Of a stretch of 64,000 nucleotides of DNA, positions 1 through 13,700 are shown piece after piece (positions within the stretch are counted from its first letter, which is position 1; each line of letters begins with the position of its first letter). The stretch is from assembly GCA_013396655.1 (NCBI GenBank), contig WBMV01007622.1, forward strand, positions 124,001 to 188,000, written 5' to 3'. The position numbers were made by a program, and so were the translations under genes. The notes under the pieces are model-generated. The model worked only from the letters and a program-made list of their open reading frames with translations. It had not been told where the DNA came from and did no database searches. The stretch is from Campylorhamphus procurvoides. Taxonomy: Eukaryota; Chordata; Aves; Passeriformes; Dendrocolaptidae.

Positions 1-3000
1 TTCCCCTCCCTATCCCCCCAGACCTTGCATGACTTCAAGGCATCAAATGTTAATGAAAGTTTGCCAGGCTCCAAGGGCTGTGAAATGGAAGTTAAAAATC
101 CTGCACCATAGGATGGCTCTAAAAATACCCAGTCGTGCCGAAATATCAGGCTGCTCCAGCAGCTCCCTGCTCCCAGCCCTGCCCAGGCAGCAGGGCTTTC
201 TCTCCTCACTCAGCTCCTGGGAAAGTTTGCCCAGTGACTACAGATTACTTCTGCTCCACAGCCCGGATTCCCAGGGTCACGGCCAGCAAATACCTGCTGG
301 AGAGGGAGGGGGTGCCGTGCCATTTAACTCGAACTGTGCTGCTCCAGCTGTGCCAGGGGATGACTGAGATGGATTGAGGGACTGATGCTGAGACACCAGC
401 CAGGGGACTCATAAATGAGGGGTCTGTCCCTCAGGAGGAGCACAGCCCTGAACATCAGCCCTGAGCTCTGATGCCAGTCCCTCACCATGGGACTCTTCAG
501 TGTCATTTGCTGTATGGGGCACTGAGGTTTGTGGGCTGAGTTTTGACTTTTTAGGCACGGTGACACCAAACCCCCTCTGCAGACCTGCTCCTGCAAGCTC
601 TGGAGCAGGAGAGCTGTACCCTCATGGGGCATCAGTGCTTCTCTGCAGCAGCTCCACACGCCTCAGGCACTCATTGCTGACAAGTCCTGCTGCCCTGCAA
701 ATGCTGGATACACCAGGTGCACCTCCCTGGACCTCTCAGGGTTCCAGCAGAGACAGACAATGCCCTCCCCATGTGCTTTAGAGGTGCTTTTCCTTGGATT
801 TTTTTTCCTAACTGCTTTCAGGAGTGAGGACCCAGGAGCTGGTTCCTCCACATCACATACTTCCTCGTGAAGCAAATGAGGAGCCTGAACACAATGTCTT
901 GGATCAGGAATCCAAGCACAATCTCACACACGGTGTCTGACCCGTTCCCATCACCGGAGGAGCCACGGGAGGCTGTGACCCAGCTGTGCCTCCAAGTCAC
1001 ACAGCACCAGGTGCCCCTGCTCTCAGGGGACACCACTTTGGCCTCTCTTGGCACCACCAAACTATGGCTCAGAGCTCAGCGAGGTGCCTGCACCCCAACC
1101 TCTGGCCATTCCTTGCTGACCCATGCCAGGGGAGGGACAAGGGGCACGGACAGCACGTCCCCAGCCCCCAGTGCCAGGGGGTGGCACATGGTGCAGGTGT
1201 GTGCAGAGGGGTTTGTGTCCCCAGGCCCGGGCAGGCTGCCTGGCCACACTGCAGCCCTGGCTGAGCACACTGCACAGCCTCACATCGCTATTTTTGAGCA
1301 AGTCACTACAAATAATTCATGGATGTGCAAGTTAAAATTCTGCTTAAAAATGACCCTCTGCCTCGAAGTTTCAAACCTGAGAGATGTACGGCAGCAGATA
1401 CTGGATTTCATCTCACGAGGTTCTTTCCAGCTGTTTTGCCAAGCTTAGAACCTCATCCTGCATTTCTTCCCTTTAAGGATCCTTTTCTCATGCAAACATC
1501 TCCAAATCTAGTGCTGGCAGTTGTGTTGGGAAGAATCTGCCCCTTGACCTGGACCAGATAAAGCCTTGAACCAAACACTGAGATTCATGATATTTCTTAT
1601 AATGAAAGTTCAAGTAATAAACATTCAACTTTTAAGGACTTAAAACCAGATTTCTAAATAGCTCAGAAATTTATTTGATGGTATGAAGCAAGGTTTAGGG
1701 AAGCTGGAAGGTGCAGGTCTGTGTGTGTTGACTGTGAGCAACAGTGCAAAAGGAAAATGTTTTTTCATCCATATGAGCTTCTGTAAATTGTGTTCTATTC
1801 CCAGGAGAGTAAACATAACATTAAAAAAATATGTAATAATTTAAACCTTGCAGGGAAAGAGGCAGGAACGATGGGAACCTCTGAAATGATAAATGTATGA
1901 ATTTAATCCACTGCCACTGAGGGGTTTTAAATTAGTTTTATTTTTGTTTTATTTCTTGTTGTTGACAAGCAGAGCTGCATCACTATACAGTTCTAATGTT
2001 TACAGATAAGGAAATCTTGAAGGTCAAATATTCTATTCTTAGTTATTCTTGTATAAGGTTATCCTCCTGTGCTGGTGACAATGTGGAATGATCTCATGTC
2101 TCCATGGGTACCTGAATCATGCCTGTCTAACAGCAACATCCTCCATTCCAATCCCTTCCACTTCAGTTCTTATGTAGAAACCCCAAGAAAAAATAAATGT
2201 ATGATGCAAATGATGGACTGGAGCAAACACTTCCCTTTAAGAAAGTGCCCTGTGCCAGCCCCACACTCGTGCACAGCTGGGGGCATGGATTGCTTTGCAC
2301 CTCACTGTGACCAGCAAGGATTTTGCCAGGAATGCTCCAAAACACAGACTGGGTCCAACACATCACTAGTTTTCCTTATAACACCTACAAATTGGTATCA
2401 GAATTGATAAATTCCGGTGGGTAACTTTGTGCCCACGGCAGCCTTGACCAGGGGGATGCCCAGCAAAGGGATCTGAAATGCAGATTACTGGGGAGGGAAG
2501 CGAGACCAGCATCTGCCCACAGCAGGCAGGCACAGAAGGGTGGGGGAAAGAAGGTGTAAAAGGAAACAGGAACATTCATTATGCCATCCCATGTTCCTGC
2601 AGGTGCAGCTCAGTTCTCTAATACCCACTTTCCTTGCCACTTTGCTAACATCCAAAGGGGAGAAAAGAAGCAAAGTGTGCAGGCCTTGGTGGTGACAAGC
2701 TCTTTGGATGTCAGCTCTTCTCTTCTTTCTGCTATGGCATGAAAGGTATCTGCTCAACAGAGCTTTGAGCTGCTGTGGATGGATCAGGCACATGAAAGAC
2801 CAGAGCCACAGTTCCCAGAGGCTGACAGCATGGTTGTGCATCAGGACTTCTGCCTTCTTCTTGCCAGTGGGAGGGGCTGAAGTCTAAATTTGGGTCTGTG
2901 TGCTGAAATTCTTTATACAATCTTATTTCAAGAGGAAAAAAAAATCCACAACAACAAAACAGGAGTCTTCTCCAGGAAGGGGGATTGAGCAGTGCGAGCT

Positions 3001-6000
3001 GCACTTAATTCTTTGTATGAGGATACCCTTTTGACTAAACCATTTCTAAACCCCAGCAGTCTGCAGCAGTCAGGTAAGCCAGAAACCTCATCTGGCAGGT
3101 TGGATTTGCAGTTTTTGGCTACAGGGCAGTGGAAATCAGATAAACCAGCTTGTACCTACCACCTTGCTGTGAATTAGCGCTGTCCTTGCGTTTCACTGTT
3201 GTACAATCAATTTTCAGAATAAGAGCCTTTTACACGGCCAAAGGGTTTAATTCAACCCTGTAATAAATGGCCAGCTAACAATGGGCCAAACTCAGCTTGG
3301 ATGTTGCTTTAGTTAATTAAGAAGAGTAGCAATGGGGCTAAATTTGGCAAGGAGCATTGAAGCGACTGCCTTCAGAGGCAGGGAAGAAAAACCCTCGCTT
3401 AGCTCACTGCATCCAGCTCTTCAAATGCAAATTAACCTGTCAACATCTGCATGCAGCCACCCAGGACAGCTGCAAAAAGGAGCTCCCTGCGCCCAAAAGA
3501 AGGGCTGGAAATGTTTAGTTCCAAACAGCTATTTTCTACAATAATTTCTAGTAAATAAGAATACATTTAAAGTGGTAAACTGAGCATCTGCTGCATGAAA
3601 TGAATGGAGGACAGCATGCGAAAAGAAACATATGTCAAGTATGCACTTCAGATGCATTGACTGCTTGCCTCCAAAACAGAGAGAATTTAAACATATTTGC
3701 AGCAAACACCGAAAAAAAAATTGCCTTTGCAACCCAAAGAAAAGCCTCAAAAAAGAGCCCAAGTTAAGCGTGGCCATCCCCTGCCTTTCCCGTTTGGTTG
3801 GATTTCAGCTGCTGAAGAACCCTGGCTTCTTTTCCTGAGGCACCCGCCGGGAATGCCAAGCCCAGGCAGCTTTTGTTGGGAGCAAACAATGTCCCTTTAC
3901 CAGGACATCTAAAAACCCAGAAACCAAGTGACTGCTGGAGAGAAATCCTACCAGATTTGGTTCACTGGAGGGAGGACAGGGAAACACCCCTGTGCTTTTT
4001 CCCAAGTCCTTTATGTGCCAGTGGAAGAGACAGTGACATCCTTACTGGGGCTGATTCCGTGGAGCAGGAACCGGCTCCGGCGCTGGAAGGGCATTGCTGG
4101 TGACTCAATCCCTGTCTTCAACACTGCAACTCGGGGAAATTGCATTTCAGTATTTCCTTGAGCCCATTATCCCCAGACAAGATCTCTGCTGACTTAACTG
4201 AAGCTCTTACTAACAAAACAAGGACAGGGTAAAGCCCCTTTGGAGAAGGAGAGGTTGCATTTCAGCTCTAAGGGGTGAAACTCTTCCTTGCGGAGCTGCA
4301 TGTGGGAATTTTATAAAAAGCTCTTGCTTTCAGTATAACAGGGCACAGGACAAGCTCTGATGGCCCTTCTTTTTGCTAGGAAATAATCTCCCTACCAAAC
4401 CTGGGATGTGTGTGTGCTGTCTGCCTTATCTGCTGAGGCTTTGCTGAGTTTTGGTTATGTAGCCAAATCTCACGGTGCATCCATCTCCTATGGTCCCCTT
4501 AGGAGAGAGGGAAACCAGAATGGAAACAAGCCATGAGAAGCTCCTGCAGAAACCCTTTTGCTATGGAAACGTGGTATAATTAAACAGGACTCATAAATCC
4601 CAGAGTTATAAAATCCCATGGCTTATACCAACACTTTTACTCATCTGGGGGTTTTCAGGCTGAATCAGGGCTCAGCAAATAGGAAAGATCTTTGACTCAG
4701 TTTATGGGCTGGGTTTTGTCCTATTCACCTTGGCATGCCCTAGCATCTTACTGACACAGAATAAGGCAAAACCAGAAAAGCCTCTAGAAAATCTAGAAAC
4801 CTGCCAGACACGGCTGTGGAGGGAGAACCTCACAACAGAGATGTCTCTTCCTGTCCCTCCTTTGCTTCCATATTTTTTCTCCCTGATCCTGGGAAGTACA
4901 ATGAGAGGAATGAAGAGCTGCCATTGTACTGGGGATGAACTGACATGGCCCAGCAGCGGGGCTGGGATTTAATCCCCCTGGCTTGCAGAGCAGCACAGTG
5001 TGCTATTGAGTGCGTGTCCACATGGCAACAGCGGTGGTTGCTCCAAGAATTCCACTTCCACCGTGCCCCTGGGCCTTGCCTTGACATCTTCATTGTTCCA
5101 CGGTGAAATTTAAAAAAAAATCAAAAATCCAAGGGCAGCGTAAATGCAGCGCAAAATCCAGAATGCTACAGAACAGGGTTGCCTAATGGTTAATTTAGAA
5201 AGGAACATATCATTAAAAACGTATGAAGGTGGCTCCATATTGATGCTGTATAAATATTTAAAGGGATGCCTCTCGTAAGGGCAGAGTTCCAAGCTACACC
5301 TAAAATAACGTGTGTGAAAGAAAATTAAAAGAATATTTCACCATTTGGACTTGTTTAATCTGCCTTGGAAAGGCTTTTTATGCCCAGCTACTGAATATTA
5401 GTAAAGGAAAGGATATCAGACAGAACTCATTTTTGGTGTAATTCTACCAAAGTCGGCAGAGTTAAACTGAAGATGATTTTTCTGGCCTTTTAAATAGAGT
5501 GTAATTTTCTCCATGGGTAGTTATTAAATGCTATTGAGAGAGATTGCTGCTGCTGTTGGAAGGGCTTTCTGGAGAGGTCACTCTGCCCCGTGGGAATAAC
5601 ACCAGTGAAAAACCAGGAGGTTTGTAGTTTTTACAACTTGAAGAGTTCCTGGAGGCTCTAACGCCACCACACGTCACTGCCTGACCCAAAGCTAAGAGCA
5701 CACATCTATTCTGAGTTGAGCTATCCTGGCTTGACATCCACTCCTACATCACAAGAATTCTGCCCGTAGAAATTGCTTAAAATATTGGAGGGGGCATTGC
5801 AAAAGATATTCGTGTGGACATTTGGTCCCATCTCCGTCAGAGAGGACATGTTCCTTAAATACACTTTCTGAGGCTCAGCTGCTCCATCTTGACATTTTGG
5901 GGCTGTCAGGGTTCCTGTGCCTTTCACCAGCCCTCCTAAGCACTGCTTGAGAAGGCCATTGCCCATCCTTGTTGTTTGGGACTCAGATTCCTGTTCCCCC

Positions 6001-9000
6001 CTCTGCACATGGACCAATTTGAAGGATGCAAAAATGCCCAAGGAGGTCCGTGCTGCAGGTGCCCTCCCAGCACACACATCTCCAGAACTGCTCTTTTCAG
6101 GGCACCTGGGTTTTTCCTGCCTACACAGCTGTCTGCTCAAGGACCAGCCCCCTCTTCCAGAAATCAAGCCTAATCCTCAGGCAAGGCAGCACCAAAATTT
6201 GGATGGTGCAAAAATCTTGGCTTAAATCGGGGGGGGGCAAACCCAGAGAATTATTTAAGCATTTTACAAAAAGCCTAACATCCTCTTGGGATGAAAATGG
6301 GGACACATGAGGCCTCATAATTTATATATGTATTAACTTCCCACTGCTGAAATTAAAATGCAAAACAGTGTCTCTAAACAAAATTGTGAAGCTCTGTCCC
6401 TTGAGATAGTTAAAGATTAAATGGGCAAAGCTTTTACCAGGGGATCTGTTCTTACCCTTGGAGGACTTTGGGCTGGATCATAGGTATTTTCTCTCTCTCA
6501 CAGCCACAGTGCTGAGCTCCAAGAAAGGATTTGTCTGTGCAATACAGCAAAGCTCAGCAATAATTACCCATTGTGCTCTGTGATGAGCCATCCCTTTGGT
6601 TCTTCAGTAACCCGTGCACCTGGACTTTAACTAAAACCAAATAATATGCACAGAAAACATTTTTATGTAAGAGGAGGTGAACATCACTAAAAATCAGAGA
6701 GCCTTTGTATGGCATGCCAAACTGCTGAAGCGAAAAAATGTCTTCAGTGAAAGGGCTCAGATGTGAGCATGTTTCAGTGCACAGCTCCAGGAAAAACTCT
6801 GATAATAAATGTGAGCTTGTTATCGTTGCTTTTCAGTGGGAAGTAAAGCCGGAAGCAGGGTCGTGCTGGCTAATTGAAGCTTACATTTTCATTCAAGCAC
6901 TGCATTTTAATTATAAACTGGTGACACAAGTGTCACTTAGTTCTTACCCTGTTTTAAGTGTGCCCACGTATAAAAAATATTTTCAGTTATTAATTTATTC
7001 TTGTGATCATATTCATTATCCTACATTATGTCTACCAGGCACGTGTCTAATGACATGTTTGATACACGCTAATTCTTATGCCTCTTTTAATACAGGGCTT
7101 ACACAGGCATTTTAGGCTGAGCACGGTGCCAGTTGGCCACCAAACCAGGTGCACATTCACGCTATAAAATCAGCAGTAGGAGCTGTGTGCCCATATTCTG
7201 GCCAGCTGCAAGCACTTGCCCAGCCCTCCCGGGGCACGGCAGTCGTGCCAGAAAATGGGATAACCTGTGGCAGTAGCTGCATCCAGCACTGGAGCCTGGA
7301 ATGCTGATGGTGAGGTCCTGGCTGCCCAGGCTGGCCCTGGTGCTGAGCCACTTGCCCTTGGTCCAGCTCGGGTGTGTGAGTGCTCCTCTGGTCCCGCAGA
7401 GCTGAGTGTTGGCTCTTTGCGTGGCCAAAGCCCTGGGTGAGGCTTAGAATTCAGGTGGAAAATTTCTGGCCTGTTTTTCCCTCTCTAAGGGGTTTTGCTG
7501 CTGTGCCCAAGGACTGTCTCCAGCTCTCGTTGCCCTTTATATGCAGAAATTAAAATAAAATGAGGGAAAAGGTCACCGGGAATTGGCTACCAAGAGAAAC
7601 TAAGCAAGTCATTAGAAACCAGACCGGGACCACAAGTGAAAACAAGGGAAACACCCCTAGAAAGCAAGTTATGAGGGTAAATCTCTTTAAAAGATACGGG
7701 ATGGAATAGGATAGCTATGTTTTCCCCCCTCTTAATTTGCTACCAAACCATAAAGAGGATTCTACTTTAATAAGCACTACCATAGCGGGACGCTGCAAAT
7801 GAATTGTTGGAGCGGCGATAATGAGGCGTGGTGCTGTGAACACAGCCCCAGCATCATTCCTAAATACTACATGCTTTATTTCAGGCCTTGCATCTTTAAG
7901 GATCCCAAAGCACCTCGGAACTGTCTGCGTTTGTCAGCGCTAAAGGCAAGGACAAGAGCACAGCAAAATGTGCAGAGCAAAGGAGAAACACTTCCCACCC
8001 TCTGGAGCAAACCTTCGGTCTGCTGAGGAGAACCACACGATGTTCAAGCTCATGATTAGAGATAGTGGCACAGCCTTGGATAAATATTTTTGGAAACACC
8101 TAAGTAACTCAAAAAAAATGAAATCTGGTTGGCTCTCAATGCAACGTGAGCTTGGAGAGAGGTCACAAACCACAGCCTTTGGAAAGACTACTCGTGGAGA
8201 AGCTTTTGTTGACAGACAAAAATGTGTTCTCACAGTGGGCAGAGCTGGGGGGACGTGGACAGCTCTGATCCAAACATAGGGTGGGCACATCCAAGCAGCT
8301 CCAAGCTGGAGCCAAGAAACTCAGCCTCTTGCTACGTTCATTGGCCTGGGTTCAGCTTGTGCATAAATGCAGAAGAGCTTTTGGACCTGAGCAGTTTTGT
8401 GTCCCACTGGTCCATCTGGAAGAGGTTGGTCTGTCTGCAAAGAGCACACTGGTGAACCCAAAATTGCTGTAATGGAAATAACTGGCACCCTGCTGCCCGT
8501 GGGCAGGAGGCTGAGCAGACAGACCCAACTGGTCAGGGTTAGCAGCCCAGGTTTAACAAACCATTTCCAAACTGTTACTGAGCTCCCAGATTTATTAATT
8601 GATATTTTATCATGTCTAGGAGAGCTCTGCTTGATACTGACATTTTCCGACAGTTCCCCTAATATAACCCAGCTGAAGTCATTAATAATGTTCCTGGGCT
8701 CTAATTGTACAGAATAAACTGCTGTCAGTAGGGAGGATGGCAGGTGGCAGAGTGGGGCTGGGAGATGTTAAAGCAGGGAGGAAGCAGAGGCTGGGGACTG
8801 GAAATCAAGTTCCTGAAGTTCTGGCAGTTCACAATTGCCCACAAATCACCTTCCCACCCTCAGCAGGGAGAGATTATCATCCATTTTGAGCTATTGACTT
8901 CATTGGCTGAAGTCACAGGGCTCTGTTCAGTGAATTCCAGGGCTTCAATGCTGTTCGTGAGCCACGTGGATAACAATGGGATGGGACACAGTGCAACGTG

Positions 9001-10700
9001 CTCTTTTATCAGTGGATGAAACCAAACTAACACATAATGAAACCAATTTTGCATTAAAATACATGCAAGTATGTAAAGGAGCATTTCTATAGCTTCCTTA
9101 AATTTAGAATATCCACTGGACAGGGATGATTAAAGCCCACTGTTGCCATCAGTGAGTCATACACGAAGGAGTATTGCCGACTTTCATCTCTGGATACCTT
9201 TGAAAGCTCAGCCTAAATAGTCACAAGGTCTTCCAGCATTAAGAGTTTGTTATTTCATTTGCTTGCAGGCAGCTGAATGCTGGGGGCTGGACTTGAACAA
9301 ACCCCAAGAGCATGGCAATCTTACCACAGCATCACCCAGTGCTTGCTCTCAGCCATCCCTGCTGGGATGGGAGTGCACAGCTCTCACACAGGTATATGCA
9401 ATAACTTAGAGTTCAGATTTGATTACATTTAGGCAATGTTCCTCTGGCAAGGTCCTATTTCAAGTCATAATTGCAACATGTCATGGTTCCTTTTTAATGC
9501 CTTGCAGCAACAATAGATAAACTGTGCCTCTGGGATGCAAGGAAGACAATAACAATCCTAACATTATTGAATGCTATATATTTGGGCAGGAGAAAACATT
9601 CGGTCATCCAAATTCCACACAGAATTGCATTATTTAAAAAGTATAAATGGGAGAAAACTGATCTGAAACCCCTGGTGGAGAATTGGCAATGACTTAAAAA
9701 TGGTTATTAACTTCATCTGGAAAAAAAACTCTGGCAGCTCAACAAGGGTGGTAATTCCTCCCTGAACTGGGTCCCTCTGCCACTCAAACAGGGGATGCTG
9801 AATATCTTTGAAACATTTGGCATTATCAAGCTAAGGGGACCGGCTAAGTGAGAAACATTCAAAGGGCAGAACTAAGTGGCACAGTTCCAAAACAGCAATT
9901 AAAAGGCGGAATGCTTGAAAAGGAACAATAAAAGAGGTTAATTCGTATCAGGGCTTGGCAACTGGGACAGGAAATACTGTAATTCCATAACGTGCTCTCC
10001 CTTCATCTGTCTCTTCCTATCATGACCGCATGTTTATATCCCATTATTCCTTCATGTGTGACATTTGACAAGAAATGATTCAATTCTGTTGGAGAAGAAC
10101 TTACAGGGCTATCTGTAAAGTAAGCAGGAGGCTGGATGAATCCTGAAACAAGTAAAATAGGCAGAGAGAAGAGAACCCAAACTCATACCTTTGCACTAGT
10201 ATGTAATTATACATTTTTCACTGGCAGGATGGCACGGAGAGTTAAGAAGCTAAATCAAAAATCTTTAATTTCTACCTGGGGCAGTATCTACCAGTTTTGG
10301 AGAGAAAGGCTCTTGCACTGTCACTGAAAAGCTAAATTCGAAGGTATCTTTTCAGCAGAAGGAAAGTTCCAACATTTCAGCGAGGAGAGGTGAAAGGAGA
10401 AAGAGAACAAAGATGTTAAGATGACAGGATGCCACAGGAAGGAGGAGAAAGAGGGGCTGGACTATCTGCCAGGCTAAATCAAGAACTGCTTCAACGCTTC
10501 CACTGCATTTGACTCACAGCATGCAACAACTGGCAAAAATGCCCCCAGACTTGAAGGGAAATCTAGCTAAGGTCTGTCTGGGCTGGGCTATCCATCCTGC
10601 AGGCAGCTTGCCCAGAGGCTTGCTATTTTGAGAGAGCAGAGAGGCCACTTGTCATTAATATTATGATAAATCTCAATCTAGAGAAAGCCTCAGATGTTGC
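1..10700 (-). other. CACNG4 intron 1, distal part, no gene seen
   Basis: No exon could be recognised on either strand. I looked on the minus strand for CACNG4 exon 2, whose product should carry an HFPED-like and EYLLR-like segment, and did not see it. Open frames here are short, lack splice context or homology, and overlap on several frames. Roughly 200-1300 is GC-richer; most of 1560-10700 is AT-rich, unique-looking DNA with short A and T runs. Two AT-rich stretches with homeodomain-like TTAATT/TAATTA cores (3180-3320 and 8575-8720) may be conserved non-coding DNA. Confidence 0.6.
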
Positions 10701-10740
10701 TGTGGTCCCCAGCACCACTGTGTGGTCCCCAGCACCACTG
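10701..10740. repeat. Perfect 20-bp tandem duplication
   Basis: The 20-mer TGTGGTCCCCAGCACCACTG occurs twice head to tail with no mismatch, followed by the first four bases of a third copy. It is in CACNG4 intron 1 and has no visible coding role. Confidence 0.95.
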
Positions 10741-13700
10741 TGTGCCCCTCAGAAGAGTCAGAACAACCACTGTGAAAGGAAAAGTGCAAGCTGCAGCTCA
10801 GGAAAGAGCCACCCTCCATGCTGAAATGTTGATGATAAAAAGAACTGATGTACTTTGGGAGTGGAGACAAATAACTAAAGGAAACAACTCTCTGGGAGTG
10901 GAAGAGGGAGGACAAAATACATTGTAATTTGAGCCATCAAAATATGCTGAGAAAGTGAGAGGCTTTAGAACCAGGCAGAACACAGCACGAAGCCCTGCAG
11001 AGCACTGGAGCTGTCTACTGAAGACATCCTTTTGTTCCAAAGTCATAAATGTGTATCAGCCTCTCAGACATATGGGCAGTTGTGCATTTATCCTGTTTAT
11101 TTTACTACTCCTGTGCATCCTGCCTTGCCATCTGTTGGGAAGAATTTGGATGCTGAACCGTAAGTCTGCGACATAATAAATACCAGTAAACAGAAACCTC
11201 AAATGAAGATAAGCACCAAGTAATGTTTGGAAGCAGGACTGGTTTTTCAGTTTGATAGTTTGATTTATTTCCTGAGATGAGTCTTGGCTCAGAAAAGAAG
11301 GACCAGCAGGAAAAGGTCCAATTGAAGGGACAGATCTACAATCCCTTCTCTTACATTGGCTTCATATTGGCATAATTCCACCGCCTTCCTAGAAAGCAGT
11401 TAAATTTACGTAGGTGGAGAATCAGACTTAATCCTGCCCCTCAAGGAAGACATGTTTAAACACCAAATATTGCATGTATAAAACATGAGTTGCAAGCAAA
11501 ATGCTTCATGCCCAGTTAAAGTAGTGTTCATGCATCTGCTCTGAGCTGGGCAGCCCTATCACTGTGTCCCAGTTTCTCCACATCTTCGATTCCATTTTAT
11601 TATTAGAATGAGAGGAAAGTGGGTGGGAAGAAAGCACAGTTCGCCCTCCCAGACAGGGGCAGAAAAAGAAAATAACTGGCCCCAGATAAAGCAGGAAACT
11701 TATCGAAGCCCTGACTCAGGAGCCCATTCATCCTCCTCCTCCGTCTCCATTTTCAGCTGGGGGATACAGAAATTACGAACCACAGAGACACCAACTAAAT
11801 ATCTGGGAGCTGAGAGGTGTTAATAACAGACTTCAAATTACACTCGGTACCTAAGTACTCCTACCTCTCAAAGGAATCAGAGATGAGAAGAGATGAAAGC
11901 AGTAACTTCCCTTCCTGGACGTTTTCTTCCTTTCCTCTGTTTCTGGAAAGATACCCAAGGGTACACAACAGAGGTACCAGAGACACTTCCCTTCTTGCCC
12001 AGTTTTTTGTGAGGTTCATGTGGTTTGCAGCTGGGAAGACCAGACCTACAGGTTGGACAGTGTGACCTGAGCAGATGTGACACACCATGACCCAGAGAAC
12101 AGGGCAGGACCTACAGGGGGAACAATCACTGTGCTGAAATTTTACAGGAACAAACCCCCCACATTGTTGTGTTCTGTTTTACCAGTTTACACTGGTGGGG
12201 TTCAGCAGACTCAGCTCACCCTGAGGAGGTGCAACAGCCACGAGCTCCTGCCAGTATCTAAAGAGAGCAATAAAAGCCCAAGGCAGAAGGTCAGTTAAAG
12301 GTAATGGCTGCTGGAAGAAGCCCAAAGACCACATTACATCACTGCAAAGGTCCCCACAAGCTCCCAGATGACTTACTATGGCTCTGACAGATACTGCCAC
12401 AAATGCCATCTGTCAAATCCTTAGGATATACAGTGTAATTATACACAAAATAGAAAAATAACCAGAGCACAACAGGTATCCTATTTGTACAGCCCAACAT
12501 CTCCTTGACTCTTCACAAAACATTTCTGAAACCTTCCCAGATCAATCCTGAAACCAAGGTAAGATTGATATTCTCCACGTTGCATCCTGCCCAGATGAAG
12601 GAGCTTCACAGCTGGATTACAAATGTGCTTTCATTGGTTTCCAGCCTTCGGGGAGTGTCGCTGATGCACACAAAGTCTTTGGGTTCCAAGTTTTGCACTG
12701 GGACGTCTGACACGCTGAGAGAGAAAAACCCGAAACCTTCATGTAGCCTGATAGCTCCCTACTGGCTGTACAGTAGGTCGAGTTCAGAAAAGCAAATTAA
12801 TTCATTAAAGTGACATATATTCAGTCAATTACATCATGACACCAATACGGTCATTTGAGAGCCTCAGTGACAAATGTTCAAAGAGGTGCATTTAGGAGAT
12901 CTGGGCTCCTTTTTAATTTTATTTTATTTGAGAAGAGATAACTCCTTAACCCATCTTCTGCTGACAGTTCCTCCAGCACAACATTTCTCAGTATGTTAAA
13001 ATATTTTATACTTTGGACAATATTTCAAAGGGATTGAACTCTGCACCCATAAGGGCAGCTCCAAATGCAGAAACTCTCTCTAACAAACAGAATGCTCTTG
13101 GAAAAAATTAACCTAAAAGGCTGTTAAAAAAAAAAATCACTCCATCAATTGCTGATAAAGCTGCACTGCTTCAACCACTGTGGCAATGCTGACACTGGAG
13201 GGCTAAGAATTGCTTTTACAAACAAGGAGTAAGGCACATGCACTTTCCCAACAGCACATCTTTTACCAAGGAAACGGAGATGGCACGAGCAGGATGTATG
13301 GAGAGGAAGAATGAAGACATGGGCTGAATCTCAGCAAAGCCCTTCTCTAATGGGTTTGTATTTGTTTTGAAAGATTCATGGATGAGAGTGCACTCTTCAG
13401 CAGAGCACAGAATATGTATATATTGTCCTAGAAATAGGCTGTGCATCACAGAGCAAGTTTTGCAGAGCAGAGCCACCCATTTGTGTGTTCTCCATTTGCA
13501 GTGTGAGTAGAGGCTCACACGCCTGGACACACTGGGAAGATCAACCATCTCTTAACGTGCCTGTGGACACAACCTCCAAGGCAGGTCGTGCCTGATGTTA
13601 GACTGATCTAACATTTGCTCTTCACCAAATAAAACTTTGGCCACAGCATTTGAATATAGAGCCCGCTTTGTGCTTCGTTTATTCCAAACAGCGGTGCTGC

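Noticed and set aside
867..1448. 193-codon plus-strand open frame
   Set aside because: Composition-driven frame in a GC-rich stretch overlapped by several others; no domain, no exon-intron structure, no upstream promoter.
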